Shown here in pieces: positions 1-5,841 of a DNA stretch of 7,197 bases. The DNA is from Candidatus Dormiibacterota bacterium (GTDB lineage: Bacteria > Chloroflexota > Dormibacteria > Aeolococcales > Aeolococcaceae). Within the stretch, counting starts at the first letter, position 1; each line of letters starts with the position of its first letter. The notes under the pieces are model-generated. The model was not told the origin of the DNA, made no database searches, and worked only from the letters and a program-made list of their open reading frames with translations. The stretch is from positions 1-7,197 of the forward strand of contig JAFALX010000165.1 of assembly GCA_019234035.1 (NCBI GenBank). The letters run 5' to 3'. The position numbers were made by a program, and so were the translations under genes.

Positions 1-20
1 AGGACGCCTCGGCGCGGTGA
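1..20 (+). CDS. possible 3' end of an upstream gene (partial)
   Basis: The hemC start GTG at 17-19 overlaps a TGA at 18-20. Read back in that frame, bases 3-17 give Asp-Ala-Ser-Ala-Arg before the stop. A GTGA start/stop overlap of this kind recurs elsewhere in the window (cyclophilin/hemL, rph/rdgB), so an upstream gene ending here is plausible. In many bacteria the gene before hemC is hemA (glutamyl-tRNA reductase), which would fit the C5 pathway implied by hemL, but five codons cannot identify it. Confidence 0.3.
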
Positions 21-886
21 ACCTCCGCCTCGGGACGCGAGGCAGCGCGCTGGCGCGCGCCCAGGCTGCCCTTGCCGCTGCCGCCCTCGCGGAGGCGGGC
101 GTGACCGATCTGGAGACCGTCCTGGTGCGCACGCACGGCGACCGCCACCCCGAGACCGCCGTCGAGGAGCTGTCGGGCCAGGGCTGGTTCACCGCCGAGC
201 TGCAGCGGGCGCTGCGTGACGGCGAGGTGGACCTGGCGGTGCACAGCTACAAGGACCTGGCGGTCGAGCGCCCCGAGGGCCTCGGCCTGGCCGCCGTCAT
301 GCCGCGGGCCGACCCGCGCGACGCCGTGGTCACCCGCGACGGCGTGCAGCTCGCAGGTCTGCCCGCCGGGTCGCGCGTGGGCACGAGCAGCCGGCGCCGC
401 AGCGCGCTGCTCGCCGCGCTGCACCCCGAGCTGCTGTGCGTCGCGATCCGCGGCAACGTCGACACGCGCCTGCGCAAGCTCGACGGCGGCGAGGTGGACG
501 CCCTGCTGCTTGCCGGCGCGGGGCTCGATCGGCTCGGGCTGGGCGAGCGCGCGGTGACGCGGCTCGATCCCGTGCAGTTCGTCCCGGCGCCGGCGCAGGG
601 GGCGATCGCGATCGAGGCGCGCGCCGGATCCGAGGCCGAGGCGCTGGCCCGCGCCATCGACGACCGTCCCTCACGCCTCGCCGTGGCCGCGGAGCGGGCG
701 GTGCTGGCCGCGCTCGGCGGTGGCTGCCTGCTTCCGCTCGGCGCCTGGGCCGAGGTGGCCGGAGAGCGGCTGACGTTGCACGCCACGCTGGCCGGTGAGG
801 ACGGAACGCTCGCCACCGCGCTCGTCGTGGGCAGCGCGGCTGACCCGGAGGACGCCGGGCGGCGCGCCGCCGCGATGCTGGGTTGA
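17..886 (+). CDS. hemC: hydroxymethylbilane synthase (porphobilinogen deaminase)
   Basis: This cytoplasmic enzyme joins four porphobilinogen molecules into linear hydroxymethylbilane. The 289-residue product is slightly shorter than the usual 300-315. Visible family motifs are RLGTRGSALARAQ near the N-terminus, THGDR (39-43), the catalytic-loop HSYKD with the essential Asp at 80, the Arg-rich GTSSRRR (122-128) and IRGNVDTRLRKL (144-155), which bind the cofactor and substrate carboxylates, and PAPAQGAIAIEAR (190-202). Cys237 in GGGCLLPLGA is the attachment site for the dipyrromethane cofactor. The GTG start at 17 places the first motif directly at the N-terminus, as expected. An AGGA at 1-4 is a distant, weak SD, so translation may be coupled to an upstream gene. 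The stop overlaps the hemD start by 4 bases (TTGA). The usual LPTE after the catalytic Asp reads LAVE here. Confidence 0.97.
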   Translation: MNLRLGTRGSALARAQAALAAAALAEAGVTDLETVLVRTHGDRHPETAVEELSGQGWFTAELQRALRDGEVDLAVHSYKDLAVERPEGLGLAAVMPRADPRDAVVTRDGVQLAGLPAGSRVGTSSRRRSALLAALHPELLCVAIRGNVDTRLRKLDGGEVDALLLAGAGLDRLGLGERAVTRLDPVQFVPAPAQGAIAIEARAGSEAEALARAIDDRPSRLAVAAERAVLAALGGGCLLPLGAWAEVAGERLTLHATLAGEDGTLATALVVGSAADPEDAGRRAAAMLG

Positions 887-1638
887 CCGGCGGCCGGCTC
901 GCCGGACGCCGCATCCTGGTCACCCGGACTCGGGAGCAGGCCGCGGGCCTGGTCGACGCACTCCACGCCCGTGGCGCCGAGGCCGTGGTGGTGCCGCTGA
1001 TCGCGACGCAGCCGGCGGCCACCCCCGATGAGATCGTCGCCGCGGCCACGGCGCTGTCGGCGGCGTCGCCGCCGCGCTGGGCCGCGTTCACCAGTGCGAC
1101 GGCCGTGCGCCTGGTGCTCGGCGCCGCGGGGGCCTTCGCGCTGCACGACGTTCACGTCGCGGCGGTCGGGATCGAGACGGCACGGGCGCTGGATGCGGCG
1201 GGTGTCGGTGTCGACATCGCCGGCGCCGGTGACGCGGCTGCGCTCGCCGCCCGGCTCGAGGCGGCCGGCATGGCGGCGGCGACGGTCTGGTTTCCCAGCG
1301 CGGAGGCCGCACGCCCTGATCTGCCGCAGCGCCTGGGTGCGGCCGGAGCGCTGGTCATCGTGCAGCCGGTCTATCGAACGCTGATGCCGGAGGACGCGCC
1401 ACGCCGGCTCATGGCGGCGCTGGCGCGCGGCATCGACGCGGTCACGCTGACGAGTGGCAGCACCGCGCGCAATCTCGTGCACGCACTCGGGGACTCGTCG
1501 CTGCCGGCCACGACGCGCGTCGTGTGCATCGGCGCACAGACCGCGCGCGAAGCGCGCGTCGTGGGGCTCGACGTCACCGCGATCGCGCTGGAGCCGACTG
1601 TCGAAAGTCTGATCATCGCACTGGACTCTGTAGGCTGA
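883..1638 (+). CDS. hemD: uroporphyrinogen-III synthase
   Basis: This enzyme cyclises hydroxymethylbilane with inversion of ring D to give uroporphyrinogen III, the branch point to heme, siroheme and cobalamin. The protein has 251 residues, a normal length. HemD is poorly conserved, but the expected two-lobe pattern is visible: GRRILVTRTREQA (8-20) with the downstream VVVPLI, AFTSATAV (68-75), VAAVGIETARAL (92-103), WFPSAEAARPDLP (136-148), VYRT with the conserved Tyr164, the second-lobe LTSGSTARNLV (189-199), VVCIGAQTAREA (213-224), and a C-terminal PTVESLIIAL. The start is a TTG whose last two bases are shared with the hemC stop. It puts the LVTR motif at residue 12, the usual place, and no better start is nearby. 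There is no good SD, so reinitiation after hemC is likely. Confidence 0.93.
   Translation: MTGGRLAGRRILVTRTREQAAGLVDALHARGAEAVVVPLIATQPAATPDEIVAAATALSAASPPRWAAFTSATAVRLVLGAAGAFALHDVHVAAVGIETARALDAAGVGVDIAGAGDAAALAARLEAAGMAAATVWFPSAEAARPDLPQRLGAAGALVIVQPVYRTLMPEDAPRRLMAALARGIDAVTLTSGSTARNLVHALGDSSLPATTRVVCIGAQTAREARVVGLDVTAIALEPTVESLIIALDSVG
1631..1636 (+). promoter_or_regulatory. candidate -10 element of a leaderless or near-leaderless hemB promoter
   Basis: TAGGCT fits the TANNNT consensus of a sigma-70/SigA -10 box. It lies at the very end of hemD, and ten bases separate it from the hemB ATG at 1647, so transcription would start at or a few bases before the ATG. hemB has no SD in this gap. 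The same 9-base TAGRCTGAC context stands before tatA. I could not find a convincing -35 hexamer at 16-19 bp spacing, so this is suggestive only. Confidence 0.4.
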
Positions 1639-1646
1639 CCGCGTCC

Positions 1647-2639
1647 ATGCCCTTTCCCAGCGAACGCGGCCGCCGCCTGCGCCGCACGCGCGGTCTGCGA
1701 CGCCTTGTCCGCGAGACACAGCTGCAACCGCGCGACCTCGTGCTGCCGCTGTTCGTTCGCGAGGGCGCGACAGCGCCGGCGCCCATCGCATCGCTGCCGT
1801 CACACCGCCACGAGACCGTCGACTCGGCGGCGGAGACGGTGGAGCGCAGCCTCGAGGCCGGCTGCGGCGCGGTGCTGCTCTTCGGGCTGCCCCGGGCGAA
1901 GGACAGCGAGGGCTCCGCCGCATGGGACGACCACGGCGCGGTGCAGGAGACCATGCGCGCGCTTCGCCGCCGTTTCGGCGAGGACTGCGTGCTGATCGCG
2001 GACACCTGCCTGTGCGAATACTCGGCGCACGGTCATTGCGGGGTGCTCGATGCGGACGGCACCGTGGACAACGACGCCACCGTCCAGCGCTACGCGCGCG
2101 TCGCCGTGAGCCAGGCTGCGGCCGGCGCAGACGTCGTCGCGCCGAGCGGCATGATGGACGGCCAGGTCGGCGCGATCCGCGAAGCGCTCGACGCCGCCGG
2201 CTTCGGCAACACAGCGATCCTTGGGTACAGCGCGAAGTTCGCATCGGTGATGTACGGGCCGTTTCGCGATGCGGCCGAGTGCGCCCCGCGCGACGGCGAC
2301 CGCCGTGGCTATCAGCTCGACCCCGCCAACGTGCGCGCCGCGGAACGCGAGGCGCTGCTCGACATCGAGGAGGGCGCCGACATGGTCATGGTGAAGCCGG
2401 CGCTGACGTTCCTCGACGTGGTTGCGCGCGTGCGCGACCTCAGCGATCTGCCGCTTGCCGCGTACTGCACGAGCGGGGAGTACGCGATGCTGCATCATGC
2501 GGCGGCCGCCGGCGCATTCGACGAGCGCGCCGCCGTGCTGGAGACCCTGACTGCAATCCGCCGTGCCGGCGCCGATCTCGTCATCACGTATCACGCGCTC
2601 GACGCTGCGCGCTGGATCGCCGAGGAGGGACGCAACTGA
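1647..2639 (+). CDS. hemB: delta-aminolevulinic acid dehydratase (porphobilinogen synthase)
   Basis: This enzyme condenses two 5-aminolevulinate molecules to porphobilinogen in the cytoplasm, usually as an octamer. The protein has 330 residues, typical for the family. The N-terminal arm contains RLRRTRGLRRLVRET, followed by PLFVREG (35-40 region). Cys121, Cys123 and Cys131 in DTCLCEYSAHGHCG form the catalytic zinc site, so this is the zinc-type rather than the Asp-rich magnesium-type enzyme. The two Schiff-base lysines are Lys197 (YSAKFASVMYGPFRDA) and Lys250 (MVMVKPALTFLD). The reading frame is open further upstream to 1524, but that extension is Arg-rich, runs inside hemD and lacks family similarity. 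The ATG at 1647, eight bases after the hemD stop, gives the normal N-terminus. There is no SD; see the candidate -10 box at 1631-1636. The stop shares one base with the next start (TGATG). Confidence 0.98.
   Translation: MPFPSERGRRLRRTRGLRRLVRETQLQPRDLVLPLFVREGATAPAPIASLPSHRHETVDSAAETVERSLEAGCGAVLLFGLPRAKDSEGSAAWDDHGAVQETMRALRRRFGEDCVLIADTCLCEYSAHGHCGVLDADGTVDNDATVQRYARVAVSQAAAGADVVAPSGMMDGQVGAIREALDAAGFGNTAILGYSAKFASVMYGPFRDAAECAPRDGDRRGYQLDPANVRAAEREALLDIEEGADMVMVKPALTFLDVVARVRDLSDLPLAAYCTSGEYAMLHHAAAAGAFDERAAVLETLTAIRRAGADLVITYHALDAARWIAEEGRN
2623..2628 (+). promoter_or_regulatory. strong Shine-Dalgarno for the cyclophilin gene
   Basis: A perfect AGGAGG lies inside the last codons of hemB, ten bases before the ATG at 2639. 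It fixes that ATG as the start of the prolyl isomerase, although the frame stays open far upstream through hemB. It is the clearest SD in the window and suggests independent initiation rather than coupling alone. Confidence 0.75.
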
Positions 2640-3418
2640 TGGGCCAGCCGAGCAATCAGCGCAACACGCCGCTGCTGATCGCCGCAGGGACCGTGGTCGT
2701 CGCGGCCATCGTCGCCGTCGCCGTGGGCTTCAACCACGCGGCCAACAGCGGCGTGAACCGCCAGACGGAGACGCCGTCGGCCGCGGCGTCGTCGACCGCG
2801 ACGCCGACTCCCGGAGCGAGTCAGGTCCCGTACGCCGACTGCACGACCGCGACGTTCGGCTCGCCGCTCGCGCCGCTCAACCAGCCGTCCGATCCGCACG
2901 TCTACGCCACCGTCCCCGGCATGAGCATCGACCAGACCAAGCTGTACGAGGCGACGATCACGACGGCGAATCGCGGCACGATCGTGGTCTGCCTGCAGCC
3001 GAACCTCGCGCCGCAGACGGTCAACGTCTTCGTGACCCTGTCGCGCAACCACTTCTATGACGGCATCCCGTGGCACCGTGTCGTGGCGGCCTTCATCATC
3101 CAGGCGGGCGACCCGTCGTGCATCGGCAACGTGCAGGCGCTGCCCGCGACGCCGTCGGGCACCTGCGGCAGCGGCGGCCCCGGATTCCACTTCGACGACG
3201 AGCCGGTGAAGCAGCAGTACGTCGACGGCTCCATCGCCATGGCCAACAGTGGCGCAAACACCAACGGCTCGCAGTTCTTCATCTCCAGCGCCGACAACAG
3301 CAAGAACCTGCAGCCGCAGTACAACCTCTTCGGCAAGGTCGCCACGGGACTGGACGTCGTCGGCAAGATCCAGCAGGGCGACATCATCCAGTCGATCACC
3401 GTCACCGAACAGCAGTGA
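2639..3418 (+). CDS. membrane-anchored extracytoplasmic cyclophilin-type peptidyl-prolyl cis-trans isomerase
   Basis: The 259-residue protein has a short cytoplasmic N-terminus, one hydrophobic segment (about 12-30), a Pro/Thr/Ser/Ala linker (about 41-63) and a cyclophilin domain (about 100-258). There is no lipobox Cys, so it is probably a signal-anchored protein facing outward. Active-site residues are Arg147, Phe152 and Gln155 in WHRVVAAFIIQAGD (the Arg55/Phe60/Gln63 set of human cyclophilin A), then ANSGANTNGSQFFI (202-215) and LFGKV (230-234). By alignment to FGKV, the cyclosporin-binding Trp121 is replaced (Asn223) and His126 is Tyr228, so drug sensitivity is likely low. An insertion bounded by Cys161 and Cys176 lies between GDP and GGPGF, where many cyclophilins have only a short turn. 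The domain would speed proline isomerisation in exported proteins. It has no obvious tie to heme synthesis. A frame open back to 1922 is a shadow of hemB. Confidence 0.93.
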   Translation: MGQPSNQRNTPLLIAAGTVVVAAIVAVAVGFNHAANSGVNRQTETPSAAASSTATPTPGASQVPYADCTTATFGSPLAPLNQPSDPHVYATVPGMSIDQTKLYEATITTANRGTIVVCLQPNLAPQTVNVFVTLSRNHFYDGIPWHRVVAAFIIQAGDPSCIGNVQALPATPSGTCGSGGPGFHFDDEPVKQQYVDGSIAMANSGANTNGSQFFISSADNSKNLQPQYNLFGKVATGLDVVGKIQQGDIIQSITVTEQQ

Positions 3419-4731
3419 GCGACAGCGCGGATCGCGCGCTGCAGGAGCGGGCGGAGCGCGTGATGCCCGGCGGCGTGTCGAGCCCGGTGCGCGCGTACCG
3501 CGCCACCGGTGGCGTGCCGCCGGTGATTGCGTCAGGCGAGGGCGCGTACGTCGTCGACTCCGGAGGACGGCGGTACGTCGATCACGTGCTCGCGTACGGT
3601 CCGCACATCCTGGGCCACAACCCGCCCGCGGTGGTGCAGGCGGTGCGCGCGCAGCTCGACCACGGGATCGCGTTCGGCGCGACCACCGAGGTGGAGATCG
3701 GGCTCGCTGAGCGCATCGTCGCGGCGGTCGCGTCGATCGACATGGTGCGCTTCGTCAACTCCGGCACCGAGGCGGCGATGTCCGCCGTGCGCCTCGCGCG
3801 CGCCGCCACCAGGCGCGACCTCGTGGTGAAGTTCGCCGGCGGGTATCACGGCCACGCGGACGCGCTGCTCGCCGCGGCGGGCTCGGGCGTGGCCACGCTC
3901 GGCCTCCCCGGGTCGCCCGGTGTGCCGGCCGCCGCCGTCGCCGCGACGCTCGTGCTGCCGTACAACGACACGGCCGCCGTCGAGGACCTGTTCGCGCGTC
4001 GCGGCGAGCAGGTCGCGGCGGTGATCGTCGAGCCCGTCGCGGGGAACATGGGCTGCGTGCCGCCGGTGGCGGGATTCCTCCCCACGCTGCGGCGCGTCAC
4101 CGCCGCGAGCGGCTCGCTGCTGATCTTCGACGAGGTGATGACGGGGTTCCGCCTCGCGTACGGCGGGGCCCAGTCGCTCTTCGACATCCGGCCCGACCTC
4201 ACGTGTCTCGGCAAGGTGATCGGCGGCGGGCTGGCCGTCGCCGCGTACGGCGGGCGGCGCGACCTCATGGAGCTGGTGGCACCGTCCGGGCCCGTGTACC
4301 AGGCGGGCACGCTGTCGGGAAGCCCGCCCGCGATGGCGGCCGGGTGCGCGGTCCTCGACGCCCTGGCCGGCGGCGCCGCCTACGCCCGGCTCGAGAAGCT
4401 CGGGCGCCGGATCGAGGCGGCGTTCAGCGGAGCGCTCGGCGAGTCCGGGGTGGCCGGCAGCGTGAACCGGGTGGGCAGCATGGTGACGCCGTTCATCGGC
4501 GTGACCGAGGTGCGCGACCTCGCCGGGGCGCAGCGCGCCGACACGACCGCATTCGCACAGGTCCACCGGGCGTGGCTGGACGCCGGCGTGTTCTGGCCTC
4601 CCTCGCAGTTCGAGGCGGGGTTTCTCTGCACGGCGCACACCGACTCGGATGTCGATCGCACCGCGGCGGCGTTCGCCGGCGCGCTCACGCGACTCTCAGC
4701 GTCGCTTCCGGGTGGCGCCGCGGCCCGGTGA
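3415..4731 (+). CDS. hemL: glutamate-1-semialdehyde 2,1-aminomutase
   Basis: This PLP enzyme converts glutamate-1-semialdehyde to 5-aminolevulinate, the last step of the C5 route. The protein has 438 residues, close to the usual 425-435. Motifs in order are VMPGGVSSPVRAYRATGG near residues 16-33, the PLP-phosphate loop NSGTEA (115-120), YHGHAD (144-149), GSPGVP, DEVMTGFR with Asp239 contacting the PLP ring nitrogen, and the Schiff-base Lys267 in LGKVIGGG. The C-terminal FWPPSQFEAGFLCTAHT is also typical. The YHGHAD and GSPGVP features separate it from the general class-III aminotransferases. The GTG start at 3415 overlaps the cyclophilin stop by 4 bases (GTGA) and gives the standard N-terminus; there is no strong SD, so coupling is likely. 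Its presence implies that ALA is made from glutamyl-tRNA rather than by ALA synthase. Confidence 0.97.
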   Translation: MSDSADRALQERAERVMPGGVSSPVRAYRATGGVPPVIASGEGAYVVDSGGRRYVDHVLAYGPHILGHNPPAVVQAVRAQLDHGIAFGATTEVEIGLAERIVAAVASIDMVRFVNSGTEAAMSAVRLARAATRRDLVVKFAGGYHGHADALLAAAGSGVATLGLPGSPGVPAAAVAATLVLPYNDTAAVEDLFARRGEQVAAVIVEPVAGNMGCVPPVAGFLPTLRRVTAASGSLLIFDEVMTGFRLAYGGAQSLFDIRPDLTCLGKVIGGGLAVAAYGGRRDLMELVAPSGPVYQAGTLSGSPPAMAAGCAVLDALAGGAAYARLEKLGRRIEAAFSGALGESGVAGSVNRVGSMVTPFIGVTEVRDLAGAQRADTTAFAQVHRAWLDAGVFWPPSQFEAGFLCTAHTDSDVDRTAAAFAGALTRLSASLPGGAAAR

Positions 4732-4737
4732 TAGACT
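4732..4737 (+). promoter_or_regulatory. candidate -10 element of a leaderless or near-leaderless tatA promoter
   Basis: TAGACT (TANNNT) begins directly after the hemL stop and ends nine bases before the tatA ATG at 4747. The intervening bases hold no SD. The surrounding TAGACTGAC matches TAGGCTGAC before hemB at eight of nine positions, at nearly the same distance from the ATG. No good -35 hexamer is visible at normal spacing, which weakens the call. If real, it would let tatA-tatC be transcribed separately from the heme genes. Confidence 0.42.
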
Positions 4738-4746
4738 GACGCTCAG

Positions 4747-5052
4747 ATGCAGATCTTCGACCACTGGTACATCCTGCTGATCCTGCTGGTGATCATCCTG
4801 ATCATCTGGGGGCCGGGCAAGCTGCCCGACGTCGGCGCCGGCCTGGGCCGCGCCTTCCGCGAGTTCAGGAAAGCGTCGTCGGAAACGCAGGACGCCTTCA
4901 AGAACGCCACCACCGGTGATCCGGCGCCCGCTGCGCCGGCGCAGCAGCAGCCCACTCCGCAGACGCCGGCGACGCCGGGTGCGCTCGGCGCGCCCGACGG
5001 CGCAGGTCAGCCGGTCAGCGACCCCACACAGCAGACACCGGTTTCTCGCTGA
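4747..5052 (+). CDS. tatA: Sec-independent protein translocase subunit TatA (TatA/E family)
   Basis: TatA oligomerises to form the passage for folded twin-arginine substrates across the cytoplasmic membrane. The 101-residue protein has a short N-terminus, a single membrane helix (about 8-21, almost all Leu/Ile/Val), the hinge WGPGKLPDVG (21-30, normally FGPGKLP), and an amphipathic helix GLGRAFREFRKASSE (32-46). The remaining half (about 55-101) is a flexible Pro/Ala/Gln/Thr-rich tail. The polar position at the start of the helix is His6-Trp7-Tyr8 rather than the Gln or Glu common in TatA and TatB. The ATG at 4747 is 15 bases after the hemL stop and lacks an SD. tatC follows after 35 bases. 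No tatB-like gene is in the window, so this TatA may serve both roles, as in minimal TatAC systems. Confidence 0.92.
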   Translation: MQIFDHWYILLILLVIILIIWGPGKLPDVGAGLGRAFREFRKASSETQDAFKNATTGDPAPAAPAQQQPTPQTPATPGALGAPDGAGQPVSDPTQQTPVSR

Positions 5053-5076
5053 GGCTCGGCAGAGCCCGTCGCCACC

Positions 5077-5083
5077 GGAAGGA
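5077..5083 (+). promoter_or_regulatory. Shine-Dalgarno region upstream of tatC
   Basis: GGAAGGA lies four bases before the GTG at 5088 and thirteen before a second in-frame GTG at 5097. The first spacing is short and the second long, so the exact tatC start is uncertain. In-frame GTG at 5100 and ATG at 5118 are further options. Confidence 0.5.
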
Positions 5084-5087
5084 CGCC

Positions 5088-5831
5088 GTGCAAGGTGTGG
5101 TGAACGACGAGCGGCGCATGACCGTCGTGCAGCACCTCGAGGAGCTGCGCCGTGTCCTGATCATCTCGCTCGCCGCCTGGCTGGCGGGCACCATTGTCGC
5201 GTTCGTCTTCAACGGTTTCGTGCTCGGCCTGCTGCTGCGGCCCCTCAAGACGGTGCTCGGGCATGTGCACACCATCGTCAACGGCGCCATCTTCACGAGC
5301 CCGACAGAGGGTCTGTCGGTGCCGATCAAGATCGCCACGATCATCGGCTTCATCCTGGCGCTGCCAATCATCCTGTGGCAGGTGTGGTCGTTCGTGTCGC
5401 CGGGTCTGCGGCCTGTCGAGAAGCGGTTTGCCGGCCCGTTCATCGCGTCCGCCATCCTGCTGTTCGGCGTCGGTGCCGCCTTCGCGTACTTCGTGATGCC
5501 GCTCGGCCTGGGCTTTCTGGCGGGGTTCCTCGGCAGCAACGCCATGTACTTCCCCGACATCAACCAGTATCTGAGCTTCTTCCTGCTGCTGGTGGTCATC
5601 TTCGGGGTGACCTTCGAGCTGCCGGTGGTGCTCGTGCTGCTCGGCGCGATGCGCATCATCTCGTCGAGCTGGCTGCGGCAGAAACGGAAAGCAGCGATCG
5701 TGCTGATCATCGCGGCCGCCGCAATCGTCACACCGGGCGCCGACCCGTTCACGCCGACCGCGCTGGCGATTCCACTGATCCTCCTGTACGAGGCATCCAT
5801 CCTCGTGCTGGCAAAGCTCATGCATCGATGA
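5088..5831 (+). CDS. tatC: Sec-independent protein translocase subunit TatC
   Basis: TatC is the multi-spanning receptor that binds the twin-arginine signal peptide and recruits TatA. The 247-residue product shows six hydrophobic segments at about 24-46, 82-103, 116-140, 161-188, 202-216 and 223-243, as the family requires. Signature features are MTVVQHLEELRRVL (11-24) with the conserved acidic pair at 18-19, WQVWSFVSPGLRPVEKR (97-113) with Glu111 in the cytoplasmic loop that reads the RR motif, FELPVV with Glu177 in the fourth helix, and TPGADPFTPTALAIP (215-229) before the last helix. The conserved N-terminus falls at residue 11, so starts at 5088, 5097 or 5100 would all give a working protein. 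The gene lies 35 bases after tatA; rph begins ten bases after its stop. Confidence 0.96.
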   Translation: MQGVVNDERRMTVVQHLEELRRVLIISLAAWLAGTIVAFVFNGFVLGLLLRPLKTVLGHVHTIVNGAIFTSPTEGLSVPIKIATIIGFILALPIILWQVWSFVSPGLRPVEKRFAGPFIASAILLFGVGAAFAYFVMPLGLGFLAGFLGSNAMYFPDINQYLSFFLLLVVIFGVTFELPVVLVLLGAMRIISSSWLRQKRKAAIVLIIAAAAIVTPGADPFTPTALAIPLILLYEASILVLAKLMHR

Positions 5832-5841
5832 CAATTCGTTG

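Noticed and set aside
1524..1646. A 41-codon upstream extension of hemB
   Set aside because: It is Arg-rich, lies inside the end of hemD in another frame and has no HemB similarity. The ATG at 1647 gives the normal family N-terminus.
247..2244. A 665-codon open frame on the minus strand across hemC, hemD and hemB
   Set aside because: It is extremely Arg/Ser/Pro/Ala-rich, shows no domain, and lies opposite three well-recognised genes. GC-rich coding DNA with G/C third positions routinely leaves long antisense frames open.
1922..2638. An upstream extension of the cyclophilin frame through hemB
   Set aside because: It is an Arg-rich shadow of hemB. The AGGAGG at 2623-2628 and the following membrane anchor fix the start at 2639.
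3532..4638. A 368-codon minus-strand frame opposite hemL
   Set aside because: Its composition is rich in Arg, His and Gly without any recognisable motif; hemL on the + strand has every expected catalytic residue.
4771..4809. Repeated CTGATC/ATCATC-like units in tatA
   Set aside because: They simply encode the Leu/Ile run of the membrane helix with preferred codons; not an independent repeat.
4911..5050. Pro/Ala/Gln-rich tail of TatA as a possible frameshift or separate gene
   Set aside because: The frame is continuous from the membrane helix, and disordered low-complexity tails are common in TatA proteins.
5053..5066. Small inverted repeat GGCTC-GGCA-GAGCC after the tatA stop, as a terminator
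   Set aside because: The stem is only five base pairs and no T-run follows. It could be a weak hairpin affecting tatC translation or mRNA decay, but it does not qualify as an intrinsic terminator.
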